Shown here: positions 16,232 to 25,335 of the stretch, piece after piece | How positions within the stretch are numbered: position 1 is the first letter of the stretch | How the letters are laid out: the number at the start of each line of letters is the position of its first letter | NCBI GenBank assembly: GCA_963800065.1 | Contig: CAWCZO010000009.1 | Coordinates: forward strand, 1-64,000 | Length of the DNA: 64,000 bases | DNA from: CAWJFJ01 sp963800065 | GTDB taxonomy: Bacteria > Actinomycetota > Acidimicrobiia > Acidimicrobiales > UBA8190 | Reading direction: 5' to 3' | Program-made: the position numbers and the translations under genes | The notes under the pieces: model-generated | Database searches by the model: none | What the model was told of the DNA's origin: nothing | The model's input: the letters and a program-made list of their open reading frames with translations, nothing else

Positions 16232-17473
16232 TCAGCTAGGGCAAACCGGGGTCCACGTCGTCCCTCCGTCTGATGTTCCGAAGAGCCCGCAGTCGGGTCC
16301 ATTCGCCAGTGTCATCCACGCTGCGGAGGCGGATGCAGCCTGAACGGGTGCGTAACCGGTCGGCGACACCGAGGAGAAGATCGAAGGAAGTCCGTTCGGT
16401 TTGTGAGACGTCCAGGTCTTGCCAGCATTCTTAGTGACGTGCACGACGGCAGGACCATCGGGGCGGATGGAGCTAATGACCCACCAAGTGCTCTGGCCCG
16501 CTGCGGCCACGGACGGCAACTGGTTGTACAGTCCCACCCCCGTATTTCCGGTTGATCCCAGGTTGAGGAGCGACTGGTAGTCCCATGAGGACCCGGCGTT
16601 GACGGTCGTGAAAAAGGCCACCGAGATACTGTTCTGCTTGAACAGGACGACGGGCAGCACGCCGTCACTGGCTGAGCTGAAAGTGGGAAGCGCCTGGTAA
16701 CTCTGAGCAGAGCCGAAACCCGCTGGTAGGTCCACCGTTGCCTGATGCCATGTCTCTCCACCATCAGTCGTCTGGCGCAACGGAGCAAAGGAGCTGATCG
16801 GTTGTTCGCTCACCAGGTCTTGATATGGCGGCACCGTGTCAGCGAGAAAGCCGGAGGTTGGACCCGAGAAGCTCAAGATTCCTCCTGATGGCCACTGATC
16901 GGGGTTGGTGATCGGAGCCCAGCTTTCGCCGCCATTAGCCGTTGCAGACAAGGACACCCGGCCTGCGGTGGGGGCGATGATCTCCCTCCATCCGTGACTC
17001 ATGTCGACAAAGTCGACCAGCTCATCACCTGCTGTCCCGCCGCTGGTGCCGCCCTCGTCCTGCCAGGAAATCCCCCCGTTGCTTGTTCGGTACAACTCCA
17101 AGGTGCTGTTCGGCAGGCCGACAACGACCCAGCCGACGGATGGGCTGAGGAAGAACACGTCCTTGATCGCGGCACTGCCTCCGTACTGACCCTGGTCGGG
17201 AACCGGAGGAAGGATGTTGTGCCAATGGACGAAGTCGGTGGTCAACTCCAGCTCGACTTGACCCACGGTCCGATGGTTTACGAGGCCAACTAATCCGAAA
17301 CTCTGGTCTAGTTCGCTCGCTGTGACTACCGGGCTGGACAAGCTGGGGAGGGTCGTCGTGGTGGTCGTCTGATGCGGCCTCGTCGTCGTGGTCACCAAGT
17401 GGCTAGAACTGCCGCAGGCCGCAATGACCAGAGCCCCAGCCGCAATCAGAGGTGCCGCCAAGTAACGGCTCAT
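16232..17473 (-). CDS. lipoprotein with Asp-box (BNR/YCF48-like) propeller
   Basis: 413 residues. The signal peptide MSRYLAAPLIAAGALVIAAC ends in lipobox VIAAC (Cys-20). A Thr-rich linker (TTTTRPHQTTTTTT) spans the wall. The body contains at least six Asp-box motifs of the S/T-x-[DN]-G-G-x-[ST]-W type: SNGGISW, ANGGESW, TDGGETW, NAGSSW, NAGKTW, SDGGTTW. These mark blades of a sialidase- or YCF48-like beta-propeller. There are no sialidase catalytic arginines that I can identify, so binding or assembly is more likely than hydrolysis. Attached to the outer face of the membrane. Confidence 0.8.
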   Translation of the reverse strand: MSRYLAAPLIAAGALVIAACGSSSHLVTTTTRPHQTTTTTTLPSLSSPVVTASELDQSFGLVGLVNHRTVGQVELELTTDFVHWHNILPPVPDQGQYGGSAAIKDVFFLSPSVGWVVVGLPNSTLELYRTSNGGISWQDEGGTSGGTAGDELVDFVDMSHGWREIIAPTAGRVSLSATANGGESWAPITNPDQWPSGGILSFSGPTSGFLADTVPPYQDLVSEQPISSFAPLRQTTDGGETWHQATVDLPAGFGSAQSYQALPTFSSASDGVLPVVLFKQNSISVAFFTTVNAGSSWDYQSLLNLGSTGNTGVGLYNQLPSVAAAGQSTWWVISSIRPDGPAVVHVTKNAGKTWTSHKPNGLPSIFSSVSPTGYAPVQAASASAAWMTLANGPDCGLFGTSDGGTTWTPVCPS

Positions 17474-17607
17474 TGACTCCAGTATGCAGTCTTGTCCACC
17501 CGGCCGGTATCACACAGCTGTGAATCCAAGTGGGCCAGGCGCAAGAGTGCCGATGTCGACCGGGATCCCGGCCGAGGCGACCGGACGCCCGGCGGCGTCC
17601 GGTAGTC

Positions 17608-17809
17608 GGGGATCCCGAGCCCCCTCTGTATCCATTGGGCCTGATTCATGGCGTCAGATACAGCCCCCTCATTCCGACTGCGCCATGTCCTGTATCACCG
17701 TCGCCGCGCATTTGCGAGTGAGTCGAGTGGGGAGATCGGTCTGTCAACTCGACAGTGGTGGACGATACGATGCCGTTCTCCACGCACCCTAGACCGGGTG
17801 TTCCCGGTC
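17608..17809 (+). repeat. dispersed repeat, copy 1 (about 203 bp, structured)
   Basis: Matches 42017-42220 in the same orientation with nine substitutions and a two-base loop change. Internal pairings are kept in both copies: CTGTATC/GATACAG, CATGGCG/CGCCATG, GGAGATCGG/CCGTTCTCC (one mismatch), and a final hairpin GACCGGG-TGTT-CCCGGTC. Two T/C differences between the copies turn wobble pairs into Watson-Crick pairs in GTCYG/YGGAC. It has no coding look. It could be a structured RNA or a MITE-like element. Confidence 0.75.
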
Positions 17810-17817
17810 GATCGGGT

Positions 17818-18327
17818 TCAGGTCGGTCCGGACAGTTCTTCGCCAGGAGGAAACGTACCCATTTCCGCACCAACTTTCTTGCCGATGTTGGCAACATGGC
17901 GGTGGATCTCATCGAGAAGGTCGGTGTTCATCTTGACCTGTGAGGTGAGGATGGTGTTCTCCTGGATGAGTGCCTTGATGTCATCGGTGTTCCTCTCGGT
18001 ATGAATAGCAACCTCAGAAGAGATTGCGTCAGCTCGTTTGGCGGCGATCAAGAGAGCCGCAGCCTGGATGCCAGCGAGCATGGAAAGGAACAGGTTCAGC
18101 AGGATGTACGGGTACGGATCGAATGGCTTGTGATTGAGGATGTGCTCGATGAGAAGAGTGTTGAGAAACGCCCAGGCGATCATGACGGCGAAGAAGGCGA
18201 AGACGAAGGGCCAGGACCCCATCATGTCGCGCATCCGATCGGCGGAGCGCTCGCCTAGCGAGAGCTGATCGCCGGACCTTACCCCGGGATGTCTGTGCCA
18301 ATGGGTCTGCCAGCCAGAGTTCGGCAT
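17818..18327 (-). CDS. DUF1003 family membrane protein
   Basis: 169 residues from ATG 18327. The DUF1003 signature is complete: GDQLSLGERSADRMRDMMGS, then WPFVFAFFAVMIAWAFLNTL (membrane helix 1), NHKPFDPYPYILLNLFLSML (helix 2) and an AALLIAAKRAD stretch. The C-terminal half is a predicted coiled coil (IHTERNTDDIKALIQENTIL, MNTDLLDEIHRHVANIGKKV). This is the usual two-helix inner-membrane arrangement with a cytoplasmic coiled coil; biological role unknown. It ends eight bases from repeat copy 1. Confidence 0.85.
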   Translation of the reverse strand: MPNSGWQTHWHRHPGVRSGDQLSLGERSADRMRDMMGSWPFVFAFFAVMIAWAFLNTLLIEHILNHKPFDPYPYILLNLFLSMLAGIQAAALLIAAKRADAISSEVAIHTERNTDDIKALIQENTILTSQVKMNTDLLDEIHRHVANIGKKVGAEMGTFPPGEELSGPT

Positions 18328-18755
18328 GTGGAGAATCGTCGCGCACGGAAGGAGCTGAGAGAGGGATCGCGATCGCCCAGCAGAGCCGCGTCCATGAGCC
18401 TGGCGCCAGCAGGATCGTCGCCGGGAGGTACGAGGGTTCGTTATCTCGGCTGGTGCCGTTGGGTCCCAGCCGGATGAAGCCGTTCGTCCGAACTACCCGC
18501 GAGGGCATCCTGGTCCGGGTGAGCTCGATGGGCCTGAGGTTTGTCGGGCTGCCCTTCCTGGGCGCACAGAAACCGGGACCAGGCATTATCGGGCGGTCGA
18601 GACTCGGCCAGGAATGACGCGTGCTTTGGATCGGCGGTGAAGGTGAGGGGGATAGCGGCCTCGCCGAGCCGAGACACTAGGTCAGCGCGGTGACCATCCA
18701 TGCGCTTGTCTCAAACTGCACTCCGACATCGGGCTCGTATGAGCTCGCGAACCAC
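18328..18755. other. gap without a supported gene
   Basis: 428 bases between DUF1003 and the ACAD remnant. Short leftward frames exist (one with VSRLGEAAIPLTFTADPKHA), but none has a start signal or recognised motif. It may hold further remnants. Confidence 0.35.
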
Positions 18756-19327
18756 ACTGCGGGCCGCGCCCCCGTGCACGGCGGAACGGGAATCGACGGC
18801 CTCACCCGCCACCTCGTCCTCGAGGAACTCGGATGGGGGAGCGGTCTTGCCGCCGGGCTGGGAGTGGCCGCCCTGCCTTTCGAGTTCACCGCCATGTTGG
18901 CGGAGATGACGGGCAACCACCGGCTCCTCGACGAAATCGTGGCCCCCTTCGTGGCCGACCGCGAGGCCCGTTATATCGGTTGTTGGGCCATTACCGAGCC
19001 CTCCCACGGCTCGGATGCGCTCGACGCTGGTACGGACGCCTTCACCCGCGCCAGAGCCGCCGGATCCTGCCGGGCCATGGCCGACGGCGACGAGTGGGTC
19101 ATCACCGGCGAGAAGGCGGCGTGGGTGTCGAACGGCTCCATCGCCCCCATGCCCTGTTGTTCTGCACGGTGGCGCCGCCGTCGGGGCCGGCCGGAGGTGG
19201 GGTGGCCATGATCCCGCTCAGCGGTCCAGGAATTGAGCGGGGACCAGCACTCGACAAGCTTGGACAGCGGGATCTCAACCAGGGGGGCATCCACTTCGAC
19301 GGGGCCCGGATCCCCGCCGACTTTTGA
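18756..19327 (+). pseudogene. acyl-CoA dehydrogenase remnant, truncated and frameshifted
   Basis: The first frame gives GLTRHLVLEELGWGSGLAAG, RYIGCWAITEPSHGSDAL and MADGDEWVITGEKAAWVSNG, that is, the central beta-domain of an acyl-CoA dehydrogenase with the ITEP..GSD FAD/substrate motif and the GDEWVI.GEK strand. Near 19145 the frame shifts; the other frame continues GGVAMIPLSGPGIERGPALD, then FDGARIPADF and stops at 19327. The N-terminal helical domain start and the whole C-terminal helical domain with the catalytic Glu are missing. Nonfunctional relic beside the acyl-CoA gene cluster. Confidence 0.7.
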
Positions 19328-19549
19328 TGCGTGGACCTTCACAGGGAACTGCGCCGCAGGTATTTCGGAGGTCGTCACCACGGGAGAAGGATTCGTCACT
19401 GAGTGACGGTGTCGCCGAGCTACAGCCGAGGACGTCGTTGAAGATAGGCAGGTGACGGAAGACGATGTCGTCAGACAAGGCGAGCCTTGGTCGAATCCTC
19501 GTGAACGGGCGGCCACGAAATCGAGTCACTGACCGAGTCTCTTGTTCCG

Positions 19550-21394
19550 TCAGAAGTCTCTCAGGCGCGAGACCGGCTGCCACTTCTGGCCGACCCAAGC
19601 CGAGTACAGAGCGGCATAGCGGTCACCCCGTTCGAGCAGTTCTGTGTGGGTGCCGAGTTCGAGCAGCTCGCCATCGTCGACCACCCCGACTCGATCGGCC
19701 CGCTCGGCGGTGGACAGCCGGTGGGCGATGACGATGACGGTCCGTCCCCTCATGAGGGCGGAAAGTGCCTTCTCGACGACGGACTCCGTGCCGGGGTCAA
19801 GATTGGAAGTCGCCTCATCGAGGATCAGCACCTCGGGATTGGCCAGGGCGGCACGGGCCAACGATACGAGCTGACGTTCGCCGGCGGATAATCGTGAGCC
19901 TCGCTCGCGGACCTCGCTGTGAAGTCCGGCGGGAAAGGCATCAAAGCGTTCCTCGCAGCCGATCGTTCGCAGAGCCTTGCGGACATCGTCCTCCGAGGCG
20001 CGGGAATCGGCCAGGCGCACATTGTCGAGGATCGTCCCGTTGAACAGAAACCCCTCCTGGGGCACGACGGCGATCTGATGACGCACAGATGCGAAGGTGG
20101 CATCCTTCAGATTCACCCCGCCGTAGCTCACTGACCCTTCGAGCGGGTCGTAGAAGCGGGCCATCAACTTGGCCAGCGTGGATTTGCCTGCACCGGTGGG
20201 TCCGACCAGGGCCAGGCGTTCAGACGCCGAAACCGTAACGTTGACGCCCTTGAGAACGGTGTGCGACTCGCCGGGTCGATAGGCAAAGCTCACATTATCG
20301 ACGACAAGCTCGCCTGTGCTCGGAAGATCCACGGCGCCCGGTCGCTCCGATACCTCCGCCTCGGTGTCCAAGAGCCCGAAGATCTTCTTCAGTGCCGCAC
20401 CAGACTGTTGGACGAGGTTGAAGAGCTGGCTGAACTGCTGAATGGGGCTGATCAAGTAGGCCAAGAAGAGCACGAAGGCGCTCACGGTGCCGATTGACGT
20501 TCGGTGCCAGTGCACTAGTAGGCCGCCCACGCCAATGATGATCGCGGTGGCGGCGGCGTTGGTGAACTCCACGATCGGAAAGTACCGAGCCGAGAGCCTG
20601 ACGGCGTGGACATTGGCTTCGTACTGGGCCTGGTTGTGACCCACAAAACGTGAGTACTGCTCATCCTCACGTCCGAATGCCTGGACCACCCGAATCCCGG
20701 CCAGGGACTCCTGCAGGGTCGACAGGGTCTGCCCGATCCGATCGCGCACCACCAGATAAGCGTCATTCGAGTCGCGCCGGAACCTCCGGCTGGAGACGAC
20801 GACGGGTGGCAGGACAATCAGGGTGGCCAAGAACAACAGGGGCGACAGGATCGCCATGACGATGATCACACCTACGAATAGCAGACCACTCGTGATGAAG
20901 ATCACGATGCCCTGTTGAACCAGATTCTCGAGTGCATCGATATCCGATGTCATCCGGCTGACCAGTCGACCGGTCTGCTCACCGTCGAAGAAGGACATGG
21001 AGAGTGAGAGTAGGTGGGCGAAAACCCTCTTGCGCAGATCTCGCAGGAACGATTCGCCGATCCTGTTCACCATCACGATCTGGATTCGCTCGAACACGCC
21101 CATCGCGACGGCCACGAGCAGATACACCGCCGCCGATATCTCGATGACCCGTCGACTGAAATGATGGACCGACAAGCCGTGATCTATCGCATATGCAACG
21201 ATGAGCGGTCCGGCAACTGTCGTGACGGTGAACCCGATGAGGACGACCAGCGCGGCCACCAGACTCCGCTGATATCCCTTCATCATTCGCCAAATGCGCG
21301 TGATGATGCGGCCTGCTTCAGGAAGGTCGATCCGATCCTGATCCTCGACAGCTCCCTGGCTCCAACCCGGGCCGCCGCCACCCATGGCCCGCAT
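19550..21394 (-). CDS. ABC exporter half-transporter with canonical ATP site
   Basis: 614 residues: a six-helix type IV transmembrane domain (about residues 40-340) followed by an ATPase domain. Walker A is GPTGAGKST, the signature LSAGERQ is slightly non-canonical (A for G), Walker B is VLILDEATSNLDP with the catalytic Glu, and the switch is IAHRLST. Its start ATG overlaps the stop of the upstream half-transporter (TGATG), so the two are translationally coupled and very probably form a heterodimer. Such pairs export drugs, lipids or peptides; substrate not visible. Confidence 0.9.
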   Translation of the reverse strand: MRAMGGGGPGWSQGAVEDQDRIDLPEAGRIITRIWRMMKGYQRSLVAALVVLIGFTVTTVAGPLIVAYAIDHGLSVHHFSRRVIEISAAVYLLVAVAMGVFERIQIVMVNRIGESFLRDLRKRVFAHLLSLSMSFFDGEQTGRLVSRMTSDIDALENLVQQGIVIFITSGLLFVGVIIVMAILSPLLFLATLIVLPPVVVSSRRFRRDSNDAYLVVRDRIGQTLSTLQESLAGIRVVQAFGREDEQYSRFVGHNQAQYEANVHAVRLSARYFPIVEFTNAAATAIIIGVGGLLVHWHRTSIGTVSAFVLFLAYLISPIQQFSQLFNLVQQSGAALKKIFGLLDTEAEVSERPGAVDLPSTGELVVDNVSFAYRPGESHTVLKGVNVTVSASERLALVGPTGAGKSTLAKLMARFYDPLEGSVSYGGVNLKDATFASVRHQIAVVPQEGFLFNGTILDNVRLADSRASEDDVRKALRTIGCEERFDAFPAGLHSEVRERGSRLSAGERQLVSLARAALANPEVLILDEATSNLDPGTESVVEKALSALMRGRTVIVIAHRLSTAERADRVGVVDDGELLELGTHTELLERGDRYAALYSAWVGQKWQPVSRLRDF

Positions 21395-23214
21395 CAGGGC
21401 GTCACATCTTCGAGATCGCCTCGGTGCAACTCCGAGCGGGCAGCGTCAAGGGCGGCCGCCTGGGCCAGGACCTCTCGATAACGGGCGTTGGTGGCGCTCA
21501 GCTCCTGGTGAGTTCCAGTGGCCAGGACTTGACCCTCGTCCAGCAGAACCACCCGCTGAGCCAGGGCAATGGTCGACGGCCGATGGGCGATGACGATGGT
21601 GGTGCGTCTGTCCATCACGTGGGATAGCGCGTCGCGGATCTCATGTTCCTTGGTGGCGTCGACGGATGACGTTGCATCATCGAGAATCAGCACTCTGGGG
21701 TCAGCCAGGATGGCTCGGGCCAGGGCGATTCGCTGGCGTTGTCCTCCTGACAGGGAGAACCCGCGCTCACCCAGGAGCGTGTCATAGCCGAGGGGAAGCT
21801 CGGAGATAAACCCGTGGGCTCCGGCGAGCGTAGCCGCGTTCAGCACCCGCTCGTTCGAAGCACCGGGTTCGGCGAAGGCGATGTTGGCGCTCACGGTGTC
21901 GGTGAACAGAAAAGTGTCTTCGAAGACCACGGCCACTGCTCGGCGAAGTTCGCCGAGTAACAGATCGCGAACGTCCACGCCGTCCAATGTGATTCGGCCG
22001 GAGTCGACGTCGTAGAAGCGGGGAACCAGCCGGGCCAGGGTTGTCTTGCCCGTTCCGGTCGATCCCACCACGGCCACGGATTCACCTGCGGGAACAGTGA
22101 GAGCAAAGCCATCGAGAACCGGCGCGCCACCATTGGCGTATGAGAATCCCACATTCTCGAAGCGGATCTCACCCGGGCCATCGGGCAATGGCTGAGCATC
22201 GGGACGCTCTGTGACGACGGGGGAAGCATCGAGAATCTGGCTTACCCGCTCCGAAGACGCCACCGCTCGTTGCGCCTGCGCGATGATCTGTCCGATTGAT
22301 TGCAAGGGATTGATCAGCATGGTGACATAAAGGTTGAACGCAACGAGCTGTCCGACCTGTATCCGGTGGTCCAGGACCAAGATGCCGCCATAGGCCAGGA
22401 CACTGGCCATGGACAATGCGGGGATGACATCCAACAACGGCTGGAAGCGTGACCGGATACGAGCAAGATCGACGATGCGGTCGAACACATTGTCCGCCTG
22501 TCGGGAGAGCTGGTCATGTTGTGCACCCTCGGCGCCAAAGCCCTTGACCGCCCGAATCCCGGTTACGGTCTCTTCGACGATCGTCGACACCGTCGAGAGT
22601 TCCTGTTGCAGGGACATGGCCACAGGGTGAAACCTCATTGAGAACCGCTTGGCTGCGACATTCACGAAGGGCAGGCAGAACAGGGCAAGGAGCGCCAGCT
22701 GCCAATCGATGACAACGAGGACGATCGACACAAGGAGAACCGTGAGCATGTTGGCGATCGTGAGCGGAATCATGACCGTGAACGCATTGATCTGCTGGAG
22801 GTCGGTAGCCGAGCGGGCCATCAGCTGACCCGTCTGGGCGCCGTCGTGGTACTCGAAGTCAAGCTCCTGCAACTTGCCGAACATCCTCTGGCGGAGATCG
22901 GTTTCGACGGCATAGGAGACTCTGAACGCCAGGTACCGCCGGAGCCCCGAGCACGTCGCCGAGAGCGCACCCAGTATCAAGATGGCGAGGGCGTACATCA
23001 GAAGACCGGTGCCGTGCCACCCGTTGCGCATGTCGTTGTCGATGGCGGCACCGGTCAGGGTGGGCACGACGATGCGAGTGGCGCTCCAGAGGACGCCGGC
23101 CCCCACGCCGGCGAAGACGGCGACCCGATGATGGAGAATCGTCCTGGTCAGCAATCTCCACCCGATGGAGCGGCCGGGTTTTCCCGTCCGATCCTTGAGG
23201 CCATTCACGGGCAT
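21394..23214 (-). CDS. ABC exporter half-transporter with degenerate ATP site
   Basis: 606 residues with the same six-helix plus ATPase layout. Walker A is GSTGTGKTT, the signature LSGGQRQRIALARA is canonical, and the switch His is present (IAHRPST). Walker B, however, reads VLILDDATSSVDA: the catalytic Glu is Asp. In known heterodimeric exporters (TM287/288, BmrCD type) one subunit has exactly this change, and the degenerate site pairs it with the other subunit's non-canonical signature, which matches LSAGE in the partner gene. First gene of the two-gene unit. Confidence 0.9.
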   Translation of the reverse strand: MPVNGLKDRTGKPGRSIGWRLLTRTILHHRVAVFAGVGAGVLWSATRIVVPTLTGAAIDNDMRNGWHGTGLLMYALAILILGALSATCSGLRRYLAFRVSYAVETDLRQRMFGKLQELDFEYHDGAQTGQLMARSATDLQQINAFTVMIPLTIANMLTVLLVSIVLVVIDWQLALLALFCLPFVNVAAKRFSMRFHPVAMSLQQELSTVSTIVEETVTGIRAVKGFGAEGAQHDQLSRQADNVFDRIVDLARIRSRFQPLLDVIPALSMASVLAYGGILVLDHRIQVGQLVAFNLYVTMLINPLQSIGQIIAQAQRAVASSERVSQILDASPVVTERPDAQPLPDGPGEIRFENVGFSYANGGAPVLDGFALTVPAGESVAVVGSTGTGKTTLARLVPRFYDVDSGRITLDGVDVRDLLLGELRRAVAVVFEDTFLFTDTVSANIAFAEPGASNERVLNAATLAGAHGFISELPLGYDTLLGERGFSLSGGQRQRIALARAILADPRVLILDDATSSVDATKEHEIRDALSHVMDRRTTIVIAHRPSTIALAQRVVLLDEGQVLATGTHQELSATNARYREVLAQAAALDAARSELHRGDLEDVTP

Positions 23215-23277
23215 GGGCCCTCAACCTCTCGCTCTATGACTCATTCATCGACTCCTTTAGCCAGATCAGTCCGACGC

Positions 23278-24402
23278 CTAGCGATCGGCGGCCACCGCGT
23301 CGTACGTCTCGTAGTCCGAGCCGGTGTCGTCAGCGAACTCGAACTCGAGCAGACCAGTCTCTCCCCACTTTTCACGCAGGTACCCGTTGTTGGCGTCGAG
23401 CAATCCCAATTTGCGAGTGTTGGGTACCAGCTTGGTGAAGAATCCTCGGACGAAGCTACCGCCCGGATTGATCTTGGCCCGCCCCGCTGCCTCCATGATG
23501 AAGGGAGCCACGGCACCATGATCCACGCCCATGCGCTCCCACACTTCCGGCGTGGTCGCTCGCGAACGCAAGTTCAGGGTGGCATCGACCATGAACTCCT
23601 GGCGTTCGAGTAGCTCGGACTCGCTCAGCCCGGCGTAGAACTCGGAGAGGGTCAACACACCGAAGGCGACATGGCGGGCCTCATCGGACATCACGTACCT
23701 GAGAAGTTTCTTGAGCAAGGGTTCTTCGGTCCGTCGCAACATGTCACCGAAGGCGGCCAGTGCCAAAGACTCAATCACGATCTGCATCCCCAGGTAGGCG
23801 ATATCCCACCGGGAGTCCTCCAGCAGCGACCAGATCTGCGCCTTCAGGTACGGGCTCATTGGGTAGGCCTCGCCCAGCTTCAGTGAGAGGTACTTGGCGA
23901 ACACCTCAGTATGCCGGGCCTCGTCCATGGTCTGGGTGGAGGCGTAGTACTTGGCGTCGATCCATGGAACGGTCTCGACGATCTTGGCGGCCGTCATCAT
24001 CGCTCCCTGTTCGCCGTGCATGAATTGGCTCAAGTTGGCCTTGAAGAACTCGATGCCGAGCTTCGAGTACTCCTTCTCGCCCCACCTCCTCAGAGGCGAC
24101 TCGGGGAGGGTCCCGGCGATGCGGGTCACGGCCAGCATCGGGCTGTCTTGTTCGGCCACCAGCCGCTCGGGGTCGACGTCGGTGGCCCAGTCCAGGTCGG
24201 TCACGCTGTTCCACTGTGAGCCCATGGCCTTGTTATAGAGGGTGACGAGCTGCCCCCTGTCCCGTTCGTAGTCCCAGACGAACAGACGGTCGGCGTTGTC
24301 CTTGATGACATGGACGACCTCGTCCATTTCCCGTCGACTGGGCCGCGTCTGCCCCTCCTCTTGTCCTGAGCCGGGCTCGTGGGCACCGGATTCAGATGTC
24401 AT
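23278..24402 (-). CDS. ferritin-like diiron protein
   Basis: 374 residues from ATG 24402 (AAGGAG at the usual distance). Two E/D-ExxH-type iron-binding helices are visible: a Glu in HGEQGAMMTAAKIVE followed by MDEARHTEVFAKYLSLKLGE, and a Glu in MQIVIESLALAAFG followed by MSDEARHVAFGVLTLSEFY. This is the four-helix bundle of ferritin-like/RNR-R2-like diiron oxidases; similar proteins occur beside acyl-CoA and steroid degradation genes in mycobacteria. It could be an oxygenase or desaturase on a CoA- or protein-bound substrate. Last gene of the leftward acyl-CoA operon, five bases after the SDR stop. Confidence 0.8.
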   Translation of the reverse strand: MTSESGAHEPGSGQEEGQTRPSRREMDEVVHVIKDNADRLFVWDYERDRGQLVTLYNKAMGSQWNSVTDLDWATDVDPERLVAEQDSPMLAVTRIAGTLPESPLRRWGEKEYSKLGIEFFKANLSQFMHGEQGAMMTAAKIVETVPWIDAKYYASTQTMDEARHTEVFAKYLSLKLGEAYPMSPYLKAQIWSLLEDSRWDIAYLGMQIVIESLALAAFGDMLRRTEEPLLKKLLRYVMSDEARHVAFGVLTLSEFYAGLSESELLERQEFMVDATLNLRSRATTPEVWERMGVDHGAVAPFIMEAAGRAKINPGGSFVRGFFTKLVPNTRKLGLLDANNGYLREKWGETGLLEFEFADDTGSDYETYDAVAADR

Positions 24403-24407
24403 GCAAC

Positions 24408-25322
24408 TCAGCTCCTTCGTCCACCCATGGTGGCGTTGGGGGCGGCTTTGGCCACCAGATCAGGGACAACGCCGCCCAGCTCGGCGGGGTCCCAGCGGTC
24501 TCCCTTGGAGGCGCCGGGGCCGGCCACCCAACCTTCGGCCACGCTGATGTTGCCGCCCTGGACGTTGAAGACTCGCCCGGTGATGGCGGCCGATTCGGAG
24601 CTGCCCAGCCAGACGACAAGCGGAGCGATGTTGCCGGGGTCGTGGGCGTCGAACTCGTGGGGTTGCCGCGTCGCCCGGGCCGCCCCCATTCCGAGGTTCT
24701 CGGTCATTCTGGTCAGCGCCGCCGGCGCAATGGCGTTGACGGTGACGCCGTAGCGTCCCAGTTCCATGGCGGCGATGATGGTCATCGACGCGATGCCCGC
24801 TTTGGCGGCGCCATAATTGGTCTGCCCCACGTTGCCGTAGATCCCTGATGGGGAGGTGGTGTTGATGATGCGGGCGTCGTTGGACTCCCCGGCCTTGGAG
24901 CGGTTGCGCCAGTACTCGGCGGCGTGACGCGTCGGGGCGAAGGTACCGCGCAGGTGGACACGGATGACGGCGTCCCACTCTTCGATGGTCATGTTAACAA
25001 GCATGCGGTCGCGGAGAATTCCGGCGTTGTTGACGAGGACGTCGAGGCCGCCGAAGGTCTTGAGGGCCGTCTGGATCAAGCGATCGGCCGCCTCGTAGTC
25101 ACTGACGTCTTCGCCGTTGGCAACCGCCTCCCCGCCCATGCCCCTGATCTCGTCGACGACCTCACCGGCCGGGTCGGCGGAGTTCCCGGTGCCATCGACC
25201 TCGGCTCCCAGGTCGTTGACCACGATCTTGGCGCCCTGGCTGGCGAACTCGAGGGCGTGCTCACGCCCGATACCACGCCCCGCCCCTGTGATGACGACGA
25301 TGCGTCCGTCGCAGATACCCAT
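24408..25322 (-). CDS. SDR-family oxidoreductase (3-hydroxyacyl-CoA dehydrogenase-like)
   Basis: 304 residues. The NAD-binding TGAGRGIGREHALEFASQGA motif is at residues 12-31, the NNAG motif in DVLVNNAGILRD, and the catalytic Ser and Tyr-x3-Lys in NTTSPSGIYGNVGQTNYGAAK. The sequence VVNDLGAEVDGTG after strand 2 is typical of the hydroxyacyl-CoA dehydrogenase domain of peroxisomal multifunctional enzyme type 2, with an Asp that prefers NAD+. Likely oxidises a 3-hydroxyacyl-CoA in the pathway encoded around it. AAGGAG lies across the stop of the preceding ligase gene, so they are co-translated. Confidence 0.88.
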   Translation of the reverse strand: MGICDGRIVVITGAGRGIGREHALEFASQGAKIVVNDLGAEVDGTGNSADPAGEVVDEIRGMGGEAVANGEDVSDYEAADRLIQTALKTFGGLDVLVNNAGILRDRMLVNMTIEEWDAVIRVHLRGTFAPTRHAAEYWRNRSKAGESNDARIINTTSPSGIYGNVGQTNYGAAKAGIASMTIIAAMELGRYGVTVNAIAPAALTRMTENLGMGAARATRQPHEFDAHDPGNIAPLVVWLGSSESAAITGRVFNVQGGNISVAEGWVAGPGASKGDRWDPAELGGVVPDLVAKAAPNATMGGRRS

Positions 25323-25335
25323 GTAAGTTCTCTCC

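Noticed and set aside
15700..16239. 179-codon frame in the gap after the IS110 element
   Set aside because: Crosses the 9-base tandem repeat, has no ribosome binding site and no recognisable domain.
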